Shown here piece by piece: positions 43,538 through 52,603 of a stretch of DNA of 64,000 nt. The stretch is from Clostridia bacterium (lineage in GTDB: Bacteria; Bacillota; Clostridia; Christensenellales; Borkfalkiaceae), in contig CAAGNQ010000010.1 of assembly GCA_900771345.1 (NCBI GenBank), positions 1 to 64,000 on the forward strand, read 5' to 3'. The notes below the pieces were generated by a model. That model did no database searches. It saw only the letters and a list, made by a program, of their open reading frames with translations, and had not been told where the DNA came from. The translations under genes were made by a program, and so were the position numbers. Numbering within the stretch: the stretch's first letter is position 1; every line of letters starts with the position of its first letter.

Positions 43538-44677
43538 TTATGCATCTAATTTGTCAATACTTTTCTTATACGTTTGACGGTGTTTTATTACCTCATAGTC
43601 TGCAAACTTCCACTGTTGATGTATGTTATAATTATCTTCTAGCGTTGGGTTTGACTCAAGATAGGTTATCCCATCTTCAATAACGTTGTTCATTATTCTG
43701 TTTATAACTATTGCATTAATGCCAGTATTTTGATATTTCTTCTTTACGCCAATTAGCGCCATCTCTAATTCTTTAGGTTTCTTAATAGATTTTAATACGC
43801 CTATCCAACCTAGTGGGAAGAGTTTACCACGATGTTTTACAAGTGGCTCACAAATTGACGGCAATACAATTCCAAATGCAGCCACTTCTTGGTTTTTATC
43901 GACCAAAATACTTATGTATCTTGGGTTTATTATAGTTGCAAACTGCGATAAAACGTTATCTATCGCCTTCCCCTCAACAGGTACGTATCCGTCAAGATGA
44001 CCGTAAGCCTCGTTAAGAGTTTCAAATAACTGCGCGCCATATTTTTTTATAATCAGCCTAAGTGGCATTGTTTCTGAAACGTCAACAACGTCTAACCTGT
44101 TTTTAAGCCTTTCTGAAAACTTAACTATTCTCTCATATGGCTCTTTTGGAATAGCAAATCTTCTTTCGCACCATTTAGATTCATCCTCAAATCCTAATTC
44201 TGCCATTCTTTTTGCAAAGTAAGGGTATGAATAGTTGGTTGCATAAGTAGAGCGAATGTCAAAACCTTGAGTTAGCATTCCCTCTCTATCAGTATCGTTA
44301 AATCCCCAAGGCCCGTGCATAATTTGCATGCCGTTCTCAAACCCAAACTTTTCAACAGCGCCAAGGAGTGCTCTAAAAACTTCCTCGTCATCAATGCATT
44401 CAAACCTTGAAAACCTTATGTACTTTTTCCCTGATAGTTGGTTTTCTTTTTTATTTATAAGCCCTGCTATTCTGCCTACGAGTTTCCCATCTTTATAAGC
44501 GAGAAAAGCCTTATAATCATTGTCTTTTAGACTGAAATTCTTTTTAGGATTAAAAGTCGCCATCTCATCACTTCTAAGCGACGGCACGTAATATGGGCAA
44601 TCTTTATATAAAATTACAGGATACTTCGCAAACTTGCGCATCTGCCTTTTAGTTTTAACTTCTTCAATTACTACCAT
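43538..44677 (-). CDS. GNAT-fold acetyltransferase-like protein (YghO-type)
   Basis: 379 residues. The N-terminal half begins with a conserved block (MVVIEEVKTKRQMRKFAKYP, then YVPSLRSDEMATFNP) followed by a GNAT-like strand-helix pattern (YKAFLAYKDGKLVGRIAGLIN) and MHGPWGFNDTDREGMLTQGFD. The C-terminal half has a second GNAT-like segment with KKYQNTGINAIVINRIM, resembling an acetyl-CoA loop. This pattern matches a widespread family related to E. coli YghO, whose substrate is unknown. It is transcribed alone, with a terminator 4 nt after the stop. Confidence 0.8.
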   Translation of the reverse strand: MVVIEEVKTKRQMRKFAKYPVILYKDCPYYVPSLRSDEMATFNPKKNFSLKDNDYKAFLAYKDGKLVGRIAGLINKKENQLSGKKYIRFSRFECIDDEEVFRALLGAVEKFGFENGMQIMHGPWGFNDTDREGMLTQGFDIRSTYATNYSYPYFAKRMAELGFEDESKWCERRFAIPKEPYERIVKFSERLKNRLDVVDVSETMPLRLIIKKYGAQLFETLNEAYGHLDGYVPVEGKAIDNVLSQFATIINPRYISILVDKNQEVAAFGIVLPSICEPLVKHRGKLFPLGWIGVLKSIKKPKELEMALIGVKKKYQNTGINAIVINRIMNNVIEDGITYLESNPTLEDNYNIHQQWKFADYEVIKHRQTYKKSIDKLDA

Positions 44678-44747
44678 AATTTTTCCTACCGTTATAAACT
44701 TTTTCCCTACAATTATAATACATTTCTATCTAAAACACAAGCAAATA

Positions 44748-44788
44748 AAAAAATAAAATCCCCCAGCGAGCTAGAGAATTTTATTGTT
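44748..44788 (-). terminator. Intrinsic terminator of the 40-residue ORF
   Basis: Arms aataaaatcccc (44752-44763) and gagaattttatt (44774-44785) pair over 12 positions, four of them including G-U pairs. A run of seven T follows on the minus strand. It lies 11 nt after the small ORF. Confidence 0.7.
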
Positions 44789-44796
44789 CTTTAACT

Positions 44797-44919
44797 TTAT
44801 TCTTTTTCCTGAGTTTCTCTCACAATTTTTGGTGGCACTTCGTCTTTTAGCGCCATAATATACGCATTATATTCTTCGTCAGTCAGTTTTATAACCTTAT
44901 TTTTTTTCTTCTTTGACAT
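44797..44919 (-). CDS. Small 40-residue protein of unknown function
   Basis: A short reading frame with a strong ribosome site (GGAGG, 6 nt before the ATG) and its own terminator, so it is probably translated. The product starts with a poly-Lys stretch (MSKKKKNKVIKLT), continues DEEYNAYIMALKDE and ends VPPKIVRETQEKE. No membrane segment, cysteine or known motif is seen; the composition is strongly charged and helical. A possible promoter (TTAGCA, 18 nt, TATAAT) overlaps the end of the preceding gene. It could be a small regulatory or ribosome-associated protein; no function is assigned. Confidence 0.65.
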   Translation of the reverse strand: MSKKKKNKVIKLTDEEYNAYIMALKDEVPPKIVRETQEKE

Positions 44920-44991
44920 AATAACCTCCATAAACTATACGCTTATTATCGTCAATCAGAGAAAAATTATAACCTTTTCATAATTAAAATG

Positions 44992-45825
44992 CTAATTAAT
45001 AATCTTTGTGTTTTTTATGTTTTTAATTTTTTTATAGGTTTTATCTGCTGAAAAATCACGCTCTTTATCGTAAGTTCCACCGAGTGCCTCGATAGCAAAT
45101 CGAAGTTCTGTAAACTCTGCGTAACTAATCTTTTGGCTTTCAATCGCCGTCATTAAAAAAGGGATTGCCCTCTCGTCACCATACTTTGAAAGATATGTCG
45201 CGTAAAGAGGCGTATTTTCTTGATGCTTGCAAAATTCTGCAACTAGAATGTCAAAAACCCTATCGTCCTTTTTGCAGTTAGACAAAATTTCCGTTAAGTT
45301 TGCCTTCTTATCCTCGCTAACCTCCTTAAACTGGGATAAAATCTGCTCCTTAACTTCATCTGCCATTTGCGATAAAAGTTCTGTTGCCAGTTCACAAATA
45401 GTCTGGCTGTAATCAAACAAAACAAACTCAAGATATCTATTTTTTGCTTTTTTGGATTGCATATCGCCAAGCATATTCATAAGATAAACTATAAATTCCT
45501 CGTTATCGTCTTTTTTTAGTCCGTCAACTAAAGCATCCTCGTTTTTAGGTTCTGAAGTTATCGCTTCGCACAAAAAATCAGAAACGGCAATTCCACTTTC
45601 AATATGCTCGTATAAGCACTCTAAAAGTTGCTCGCCCGAAAAACCCTTATAGTAGGTGTTTGGCGTTTTGCCATCTAGTTCTTTTAGTTTTTCGTCGCCA
45701 AATTTTTCGTAAAGTTTGGGGATTTGATTCTCAATCTCTTCCGGCTTAACTTTGCCTATGTTAGCGTAAACGAAGTCAGAAATATATTTATCAAAAAGTT
45801 GGTCTAAATCAATTATTTTAATCAT
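44992..45825 (-). CDS. HEAT-like repeat protein of unknown function
   Basis: 277 residues, acidic and wholly helical. Its C-terminal part contains HEAT-like units such as DERAIPFLMTAIESQKI followed by FTELRFAIEALGG; no enzymatic motif is visible. The ATG at 45825 is preceded by GAGGAGAG, and it overlaps the last 8 bp of the upstream TPR gene, so the two are translationally coupled. An alternative start 19 codons upstream would lie inside that gene and lacks a ribosome site. The pair, together with hslO and a membrane protein upstream, suggests a scaffold or stress-related module; this is inference only. Confidence 0.75.
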   Translation of the reverse strand: MIKIIDLDQLFDKYISDFVYANIGKVKPEEIENQIPKLYEKFGDEKLKELDGKTPNTYYKGFSGEQLLECLYEHIESGIAVSDFLCEAITSEPKNEDALVDGLKKDDNEEFIVYLMNMLGDMQSKKAKNRYLEFVLFDYSQTICELATELLSQMADEVKEQILSQFKEVSEDKKANLTEILSNCKKDDRVFDILVAEFCKHQENTPLYATYLSKYGDERAIPFLMTAIESQKISYAEFTELRFAIEALGGTYDKERDFSADKTYKKIKNIKNTKIIN

Positions 45826-47500
45826 TTTTCTCTCCTCTATAAATGCTTTGTAGTTTATGCAGTTTTTCTGTAGAAATATCAAAAAGTTTTTTTACGTCCT
45901 TTTCGTTTTTAACCCACTTAAACTTACACTCTGACAAAAGAAATCCAGCCAATTCTTCGTTTGTTACGTCAGCCTCGGTTATTATGCCCGAAAACGCGTG
46001 GAAAATCCTGTCGATTGTTGTCCCTATAATATCCAAGTTTTCCGACTCCCAAAACACAACTCTTGCCATACAGAGTGCATATGCTGAAAAATAAATCTCG
46101 CCATCCTCTGCGCGCTCGCAATCGAGTTTTTTAGGTTTAATTTTAAGATAAAAATTCCCTACCGTAACGCCAAATTTTTCCTTCCTTCCCATCGCAATAA
46201 ATATGTAGATTAAAACCCTTTTAGTTTCTTCGCGAATTTCAGGGTCTAGTAGGGTGTTTTTAATGGTTTTTATGCAGTAAGGATTGTTGCAAGTCGAAAG
46301 AATAAACAGCGCGTCCCTTGTTACCTGCCCTTCCGAGCAAAAAAGCGCCCATTCTATCATTTGCCTAACTTCTTTTTTCTTTAATTGCCCGATTATTTTT
46401 ACAGGCTCTAGCGCAATCTTTCTAATACTCTCAATATATCTTTTAACAACCTTTTTAGGCAGTTCTTTTTCGTATTTTAAGGGCAAAATCTTGGCGTCTT
46501 TCTGCTCGCCGTCAGAGAGTTCTTTAGCAAGATTTAAATAGAAATAAACGACGTTATCGTCGGGATTAATCATAAGCGAATACTTAAATTGCTCGTATGC
46601 CTTTTGGTATTCATATAGATTTAAAAATGAAATACCGTAGAAAAATCTCATAGAAATTTCATAAGGTCTTTCTTCAACGATTTTTTCAAGGCATTGATTT
46701 GCAGTTTTATGGTCACCCCTTTCTATCGCACAAGTAGCCAAGTTATACTCTTCGCCTTTCGCGCTCTTTCTAGATTGAAGGGCTTTTTGATAATAAAACT
46801 CAGCGTTTTCTATATCTTTCTTCATACTGCAAACAGTAGAGAGATGGCAATAGGCAATAACGTTTTCGCCGTTTATTTCGAGCGACTGCCTGCAGACCTT
46901 TTCGGCAGTTTCAAAATCCTCCGTCATATAACTTGCTAAAGCAAGTTCGCCACTCGTTTCTTCAGAGCGAATAGAATAAGGGATATTCTCTAGTTGCTTT
47001 TTCGCCTCGTTAAACGCACCGATAGCCAAAAAATGCTTGGCAGTTTTTATATTGTGAGAATAATCTGCCCTTTCAAAAGGATAAACTAATCGGTATGCTG
47101 ACTTTCTTAACTCCTCGCCCGAAAAAAAATCGATAATTTCCTGGTCAAGTCCTTCTTTAGAAATATGCCCGTCCACGTCTAATTTCTTATGAAAATAAAA
47201 ACTTGAAGTCCAAAAATTATCCAAATAAAAGTAATTTATCGCTAGTTCCTCATACGCTATCGAAATCTTGTCTTTTGGCGCTTTGTCAATATACAAAAAC
47301 CAAAACTTATTAGACAGGTCGTATAACCCCATATCAGAATAGAGATAGGCAATATCCATAATAACTTGATAATTTTCCGAAACGCTTCGTGCAGAAAACA
47401 AAAAACCAAGCGCACCGAAAAAATCTCCTTTTTCGGCGTGCTTTTCTGCTAGGTTTCTATATCTATTTTGGTCAATAACAAAGTTTAATACTTTTCCCAT
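45818..47500 (-). CDS. Tetratricopeptide-repeat protein
   Basis: 560 residues, soluble. Several TPR units can be read: one near residue 12 (YRNLAEKHAEKGDFFGALGF), further ones in VIAYCHLSTVCSMKKDIENA and YEISMRFFYGISFLNLYEY, and NPDDNVVYFYLNLAKEL. The second half is helical with little recognisable motif. It lies 3 nt downstream of hslO and overlaps the HEAT-like gene by 8 bp, so the three are likely co-expressed. Such TPR proteins mediate protein contacts; no partner can be named. Confidence 0.8.
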   Translation of the reverse strand: MGKVLNFVIDQNRYRNLAEKHAEKGDFFGALGFLFSARSVSENYQVIMDIAYLYSDMGLYDLSNKFWFLYIDKAPKDKISIAYEELAINYFYLDNFWTSSFYFHKKLDVDGHISKEGLDQEIIDFFSGEELRKSAYRLVYPFERADYSHNIKTAKHFLAIGAFNEAKKQLENIPYSIRSEETSGELALASYMTEDFETAEKVCRQSLEINGENVIAYCHLSTVCSMKKDIENAEFYYQKALQSRKSAKGEEYNLATCAIERGDHKTANQCLEKIVEERPYEISMRFFYGISFLNLYEYQKAYEQFKYSLMINPDDNVVYFYLNLAKELSDGEQKDAKILPLKYEKELPKKVVKRYIESIRKIALEPVKIIGQLKKKEVRQMIEWALFCSEGQVTRDALFILSTCNNPYCIKTIKNTLLDPEIREETKRVLIYIFIAMGRKEKFGVTVGNFYLKIKPKKLDCERAEDGEIYFSAYALCMARVVFWESENLDIIGTTIDRIFHAFSGIITEADVTNEELAGFLLSECKFKWVKNEKDVKKLFDISTEKLHKLQSIYRGEKND

Positions 47501-47503
47501 CTT

Positions 47504-48361
47504 TTACTTAAAAAACTCGTCAACGTCCTTTTCGCTAAATACGTACTTTTTATTACAAAACTGGCAATCTACCGTAATATTTCCCTGCTTTTTCACTATG
47601 TCTAAAAGTTCGTCTTTCCCTAGAGAAATCAAAACCTTTTCAATGTACTCTTTATTACAAAGGCAGTTATACTTTGGCTGATATTTTGTAACCTTTACCT
47701 CTCCAATAAACTTATCTATAATACCTTCAGCGCCTATTTGCTCGATAAAAGTAGAAAGATTGCCGAGTTGACTCATAACGTCTTCTGCCATGCAAATTGC
47801 GCTATCACTTGCGTTTGGCATAACCTGCATTATAACCCCACCTGCTCCAACGCAAGTGCAATCAGTCCCAATCTTGACGCCTAGAGCAATAGCAGTAGGT
47901 TGTTGCTCACTATAGGCATAGTATGCAGTGAAATCCTCTGCAATTTCGCCCGTAACAAGTTCTGCACTTCCAGAATAAGGGTCCTTAAGTCCCATACTCC
48001 TCACAACCGTAAGCCTTCCATTTTTGCCAACGCAAGCGCCAACGTCAAGTTTTCCGTCTGCACGAAGTGGTAGGTCAACCTGAGGGTTATCAATAAATCC
48101 TCGCATGTCCAAATTCCCGTTTCCACAAACGGTAATTTTTCCACCTGCACCGTCTCCAGCAATGGTAACAGATAGTTTATCCCTATCGTTTTTTAGATTG
48201 CTTGCCATAAAAGTACAAACGGTCAGCGTTCTGCCGAGCGCAGCGGCTGCAACGGGTGATAAATTGTGAATCTTAATAGCCTCGTTTACCATATCGGTAG
48301 TATCCAATACGGATAGCGATATTTCATCATTAAAAATAAGACCTTTGAAAAGTTTATTCAA
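47504..48361 (-). CDS. hslO: Redox-regulated chaperone Hsp33
   Basis: 285 residues. The C-terminal redox switch has all four zinc cysteines: C233-x-C235 (NCLCNKE) and C266-x2-C269 (DCQFCNKK). The N-terminal domain contains LSPVAAAALGRTLTVCTFMA near 35 and DLPLRADGKLDVGACVGKNG near 96. Under oxidative stress zinc is released and the protein becomes an ATP-independent holdase. A small weak hairpin (48397-48426) separates it from the upstream membrane-protein gene. It heads the hslO-TPR-HEAT group. Confidence 0.95.
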   Translation of the reverse strand: MNKLFKGLIFNDEISLSVLDTTDMVNEAIKIHNLSPVAAAALGRTLTVCTFMASNLKNDRDKLSVTIAGDGAGGKITVCGNGNLDMRGFIDNPQVDLPLRADGKLDVGACVGKNGRLTVVRSMGLKDPYSGSAELVTGEIAEDFTAYYAYSEQQPTAIALGVKIGTDCTCVGAGGVIMQVMPNASDSAICMAEDVMSQLGNLSTFIEQIGAEGIIDKFIGEVKVTKYQPKYNCLCNKEYIEKVLISLGKDELLDIVKKQGNITVDCQFCNKKYVFSEKDVDEFFK

Positions 48362-48394
48362 AATTGTTCTCCTTAAAAAATACCATATAACTTA

Positions 48395-48428
48395 TCAAAG
48401 ACGCCTTTGTTTTCAAGGGCGTCTTTAA
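48395..48428 (-). terminator. Possible terminator or attenuator between membrane-protein gene and hslO
   Basis: A 12-bp stem (48397-48408 with 48415-48426, one G-U pair). The T-tract after it on the minus strand is short (TTTGATAAG), so it may be a partial terminator. Confidence 0.5.
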
Positions 48429-48430
48429 AA

Positions 48431-49699
48431 CTACTTATTTCTATTGCGCTTAGCAAGTTCTCTCTTAGCCTTTTCTATGCGCTTATCTCTTTCCTCTCTA
48501 TCCTTTTCGTTTAATGCCTCTTGCTGTCTAATAGCCACAAACTCAGGGTCGTTTAAGTGCTCCTCAACGTACTTTTTATGTTCGTCATACATAGCCTGTT
48601 TGCTTTGGTTTAACTTAACAATATCGTTCCTACTAAATGATGAAGGAAGTTCTGCAAGTTTAATATCGTCGTCAGTAATCGGTTTAATAGGTCTTGAATT
48701 AAGAGTGCTATGCGCTGTGAGTGCAATTTGTTCTCTATACTTTTTAAGAGATTCAGAATTGCTCTCTTTAACCTTTTCGTAAATACCCTTATTCTTTTTC
48801 GCACCGTCAACCTTATCGTTAATAAATTTATCAAATGCCCACTGACTGAAATCCGTCCAAACGAGGAAAAATATCGACAACCCTATTAGAAGAATAACCA
48901 TTATACCGATTGAAGCAATAAAAGAAGGCAATAGCAATAATAAGAAGGGAATACTTCCTAATATCAAAAAGAATATCGACTGTGGAAACAAGCCTACGGT
49001 AAATAGAAGAGAGTTTTTAAAAAGGTGCTTAAACTTCATATCATAAGTAACGCTCATCGTTATCATATGAAAGGTCATTATTGAAAAAAATGCAAGTATC
49101 ACGTAAGAAAAAACTTCAGAAAACTTAAATATCCAAGCGCTTTTTATCCCCATAGTGTAACTCTGTTTTGCAAGAGACGCCGAGAGCATAGTAATATAAA
49201 ACACAACTGAATACACCAAGCATACTAGGCAAATTTGTTTAAAGTTCTGTTTAATACCCCTCCAGAAATCGTTTGAAACAAAAATTCCCTCCGTCCAAAC
49301 CATATTCCTTATAACGTAAGCGCCACCTGAAATACCAACGGATGCAATTAAAAGTACAATCGGTAGCAATAAATACACCGTAAGATTAACGTTAAAAACT
49401 ATGTTTTCCGAAAAACCGACGAGTGACGGTGGAGATAAATACCCTACCCCAAACACTTGAGAGAACGGATAAATAGACCCGTAACTAGATAGCGTAACGT
49501 ATCTAAATAATAAAAGCGCAATTAAGGGAATAAAGAATAAAAGCATTAAGAGATTTATAATAACGAGTTTACCAAACCTTCCTTTTAAAATATCCCAAAA
49601 AAGTTCCCATCTATTAGATGGCAACGACGCTCTTGCATACGTCTCGGACTTTTCTTTCCCGAGCATAAGCCTATCAATAAAACCTAGTTTCTTCGCCAT
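48431..49699 (-). CDS. Polytopic membrane protein, DUF624/YesL-like, with charged C-terminal tail
   Basis: 422 residues. About six helices occupy residues 35-295, among them LVIINLLMLLFFIPLIALLL, VYLLLPIVLLIASVGISGG and ICLVCLVYSVVFYITMLSA. The first part (RWELFWDILKGRFGKLVIINLL) and the GGAYVIRNMVW segment resemble DUF624 proteins, which accompany transporters in some operons. The last 120 residues are highly charged (KDREERDKRIEKAKRELAK) and probably cytoplasmic and helical. I took the ATG at 49699: GGAGAAG lies just before it, while the TTG at 49711 overlaps that site. The function is unknown. Confidence 0.75.
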   Translation of the reverse strand: MAKKLGFIDRLMLGKEKSETYARASLPSNRWELFWDILKGRFGKLVIINLLMLLFFIPLIALLLFRYVTLSSYGSIYPFSQVFGVGYLSPPSLVGFSENIVFNVNLTVYLLLPIVLLIASVGISGGAYVIRNMVWTEGIFVSNDFWRGIKQNFKQICLVCLVYSVVFYITMLSASLAKQSYTMGIKSAWIFKFSEVFSYVILAFFSIMTFHMITMSVTYDMKFKHLFKNSLLFTVGLFPQSIFFLILGSIPFLLLLLPSFIASIGIMVILLIGLSIFFLVWTDFSQWAFDKFINDKVDGAKKNKGIYEKVKESNSESLKKYREQIALTAHSTLNSRPIKPITDDDIKLAELPSSFSRNDIVKLNQSKQAMYDEHKKYVEEHLNDPEFVAIRQQEALNEKDREERDKRIEKAKRELAKRNRNK

Positions 49700-49918
49700 T
49701 ATCTTCTCCAAACAAAACGTTTAACGTATGCACAATTATACTAAAAATCAATTAATGTCCGTTTTTTTACAATAGTGCATTATTAGTTAATATTTAGTTT
49801 ACACTAAAACGCCTTTTTTTACAAATAAAAATCGCATATATGTAAAAAAAACTTTACTTTTTTTAATAAGTTTGTTAAACTATTCTATATATTATTTGTA
49901 GGAGTATTTATATTAAGT

Positions 49919-50935
49919 ATGAAGAAGTATAACATTGCTGTAGTTGGCGCGACGGGTATGGTAGGAAGAAAGTTTCTAGAAGTTTTAGAGGAGAGAAATC
50001 TTCCTGCTGAAAATTATTATTTATTTGCATCTGCAAAATCAGCAGGCAAAACTGTTGACTTTATGGGTAAACCTCACGAGATTATAGAACTAAAGGAAGA
50101 AAATCTTGATGGCAAGAATATTGATATTGCTTTATTCTCTGCCGGTGGGGACGTGAGCAAGGAATTTGCTCCGATTTTTGCTAAACACGGCATTTTAGTT
50201 ATTGATAATTCAAGCGCTTGGAGAAGGGACGAAAACGTTCCTCTAGTTGTTCCAGAGTGCAATGCTGACGATATTTTGTGGCACAACAATATTATTGCAA
50301 ACCCAAACTGTTCTACTATTCAAGCAATGGTAGTATTAAAACCACTTCACGAGGCTTTTAAGATTAAAAGGGTAATTTACTCTACTTATCAAGCAGTTTC
50401 TGGCGCAGGCGTAAAAGGTTTTAACGACCTTAAAGGTGGAATTTGTGGTGAAGCACCTCAAAAATTCCCTTACCCTATTTTTGGCAACTGCATCCCTCAT
50501 ATTGACGTTTTCCTAGATAATGGATACACAAAAGAAGAAGACAAGATGATTTTTGAAACTAAAAAGATTTTGGGTGACCAAAGCATAGAGGTTACTGCTA
50601 CTTGCGTTCGCGTACCTGTATATTTTGGGCATAGTGAATCTATAAATATCGAGTTTGAAAATGCTTGCACCGTTGAAGAGGTTAAAAATATTCTTGCTAA
50701 GGCTGAAGGCGTTGTAATTCAAGACGACGGAAAGAACAATATTTATCCTATGGCTTTAACTGCAGAAAATAAAGACGAGGTGTTCGTTGGAAGAATTAGA
50801 AGAGACTTCACTATTGAAAACGGCATCAACCTCTGGTGCGTTGCCGATAATATTAGAAAGGGCGCAGCAACTAACGCCGTTCAAATTGCGCAAAAGGTTA
50901 TAGAACTTAACGCTTTGAAAAAAACTAATCGCTAA
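49919..50935 (+). CDS. asd: Aspartate-semialdehyde dehydrogenase
   Basis: 338 residues. NADP-binding motif VVGATGMVGRKFLEVL (8-23), catalytic Cys131 in NPNCSTIQ, and YQAVSGAGVKG near 160. It makes aspartate semialdehyde for the lysine/diaminopimelate and threonine branches. The only in-frame start is the ATG at 49919, which matches the family N-terminus. The AGGAG ribosome site is about 14 nt upstream, an unusually long spacing. It is the first gene of asd-dapA-dapB-yggS-sepF. The 219-nt region before it is AT-rich; I see possible -10 elements but no lysine riboswitch, which would need more room. Confidence 0.97.
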   Translation: MKKYNIAVVGATGMVGRKFLEVLEERNLPAENYYLFASAKSAGKTVDFMGKPHEIIELKEENLDGKNIDIALFSAGGDVSKEFAPIFAKHGILVIDNSSAWRRDENVPLVVPECNADDILWHNNIIANPNCSTIQAMVVLKPLHEAFKIKRVIYSTYQAVSGAGVKGFNDLKGGICGEAPQKFPYPIFGNCIPHIDVFLDNGYTKEEDKMIFETKKILGDQSIEVTATCVRVPVYFGHSESINIEFENACTVEEVKNILAKAEGVVIQDDGKNNIYPMALTAENKDEVFVGRIRRDFTIENGINLWCVADNIRKGAATNAVQIAQKVIELNALKKTNR

Positions 50936-50949
50936 TTATAGGAGTTTTT

Positions 50950-51843
50950 ATGAATAAAACTATATTTAAGGGAACTTGCACGGCTGCCATTACGCCGTTT
51001 ACTAAAGACGGCATTGACTATGAGGCATTTTCAAATCAAATAGAATATCAAATCAAAAACGGGATTGACGCACTTTGCATTTTAGGAACGACGGGCGAAG
51101 CGCCTACCATTACTGATTCTGAATATGAGACTGTTGCAAAGTTCGCTTACGACAAGATTGCCGGTAGGGTTAAATTCATTCTCGGTTCTGGATGCAATTG
51201 CACGAAAAAAGCAATCGAGAAAAGTCAACTTGCTCAAAAAATCGGAGCAGACGGACTTCTCGTAGTTACTCCTTACTATAATAAATGTACGCAAAAAGGG
51301 CTTGTAAAATATTATAACGATATTTGTGATAATGTTGATATTCCCGTGCTCTGCTATAACGTTCCTGCAAGAACGGGAGTTAATATTCTCCCACAGACAA
51401 TGGCTGAGATTGCCGAGCATAAAAATATCGGTGGAATTAAAGAGGCTTGTGGTAATATGGAGCAAATTTGTGAAACTGCTCGTCTTATTCGTGGCAAAAC
51501 TGCCCTCTATTCTGGAGACGATAACCTTAACCTCGCAATGATGTCTATCGGTTCAATGGGTTTAATTTCGGTTGCGTCCAACATTGCACCACGCGAGATT
51601 GGCGACGTTGCAAGGTTATATTTTACTGGCAGAAACAAAGAGGCTTACGAACTTCAAGAAAGATTATTGCCTCTTATTGATATTATGTTCGTTGAAGTTA
51701 ACCCTATCCCCGTAAAAAAAGCATCAGAACTTATCGGGCTTGGCAGTGGTATCGTCCGTGCTCCACTTACTGAACTTGAAGAAGAGCACACTAGAGAAAT
51801 GATAGAAATTTTAACAAATTTCGGTTTTTCTATAAAGAGGTAA
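50950..51843 (+). CDS. dapA: 4-Hydroxy-tetrahydrodipicolinate synthase
   Basis: 297 residues, class I aldolase TIM barrel. Substrate loop GTTGEAPT near 47, catalytic Tyr in VTPYYNKC near 108 and CYNVPARTGVN near 135, and the Schiff-base Lys in GGIKEACGNM near 163. It condenses pyruvate with aspartate semialdehyde from Asd. It lies 14 nt after asd and 3 nt before dapB, with a good ribosome site (TAGGAG). Together asd, dapA and dapB supply meso-diaminopimelate precursors for peptidoglycan; murC is encoded 5 kb away. Confidence 0.97.
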   Translation: MNKTIFKGTCTAAITPFTKDGIDYEAFSNQIEYQIKNGIDALCILGTTGEAPTITDSEYETVAKFAYDKIAGRVKFILGSGCNCTKKAIEKSQLAQKIGADGLLVVTPYYNKCTQKGLVKYYNDICDNVDIPVLCYNVPARTGVNILPQTMAEIAEHKNIGGIKEACGNMEQICETARLIRGKTALYSGDDNLNLAMMSIGSMGLISVASNIAPREIGDVARLYFTGRNKEAYELQERLLPLIDIMFVEVNPIPVKKASELIGLGSGIVRAPLTELEEEHTREMIEILTNFGFSIKR

Positions 51844-51846
51844 ATT

Positions 51847-52602
51847 ATGATAAACGTTCTTATTAACGGCGCAAACGGGAGAATGGGCAAAAAGGTTTTT
51901 GAGTGCGCCACGCTTAGCCAAAGGGTTAACGCCGTTTGTGGTGTTGACGTTAAGGCAGATTATTCTAATCCTAACTATCCGATATTTCCTTCTTTTTCAG
52001 ACGTTGTGGAAAGGATTGACGTTGTTATTGACTTTTCCTCACCATCTTGTTTAGATAACATTTTGGAGTTTTGCAAAAAAAATTCTTGTGGTGCAATTCT
52101 TTGCACCACAGGGTATTCTGACAGCGATATTGAAAAGATTAAAAAAGCAAGTGAAGATATTGCTATTTTCCGTTCAGGGAACATGTCGCTCGGAATAAAC
52201 TTACTTATTAATCTTGTAAAAAAAGCAACCTCTACCCTATACGGTTTTGACGTTGAGATAATAGAAAAACATCACAATCAAAAGGTTGACGCACCTAGTG
52301 GCACGGCTCTTATGCTTGCTGAGGCAGTTAAAGAGGTTGACGGCGAAAAGTTCTTTAATTACGGCAGAGAAGGGCTCTGTGGAAAGCGCGATAAAAACGA
52401 AATAGGCATTCACGCCGTGAGGGGTGGAACTATCGTCGGTGAGCACGACGTGATTTTTGCAGGCAATAACGAAACTATAACTCTATCTCATCAGGCAAGT
52501 GATAGGAGCGTTTTTGCCAACGGCGCAATAACTGCTTCCGTTTATATCGCTTCAAAAAAACAGGGACTATACGATATGTCTGACGTTATCGAGCAGAGAT
52601 AA
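51847..52602 (+). CDS. dapB: 4-Hydroxy-tetrahydrodipicolinate reductase
   Basis: 251 residues. The dinucleotide motif NGANGRMGKKVFE starts at about residue 7. The substrate-binding EIIEKHHNQKVDAPSGTAL near 138 includes the catalytic His and Lys of DapB, and GIHAVRGGTIVGEHDV near 181 is diagnostic. It reduces the DapA product with NAD(P)H. The gene is 3 nt from dapA and separated from yggS by one base, indicating one transcript. Confidence 0.97.
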   Translation: MINVLINGANGRMGKKVFECATLSQRVNAVCGVDVKADYSNPNYPIFPSFSDVVERIDVVIDFSSPSCLDNILEFCKKNSCGAILCTTGYSDSDIEKIKKASEDIAIFRSGNMSLGINLLINLVKKATSTLYGFDVEIIEKHHNQKVDAPSGTALMLAEAVKEVDGEKFFNYGREGLCGKRDKNEIGIHAVRGGTIVGEHDVIFAGNNETITLSHQASDRSVFANGAITASVYIASKKQGLYDMSDVIEQR

Positions 52603-52603
52603 T

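Noticed and set aside
49700..49918. Lysine riboswitch before asd-dapA-dapB
   Set aside because: About 220 nt of very AT-rich DNA shared by divergent genes with no conserved L-box elements or multi-stem fold apparent.
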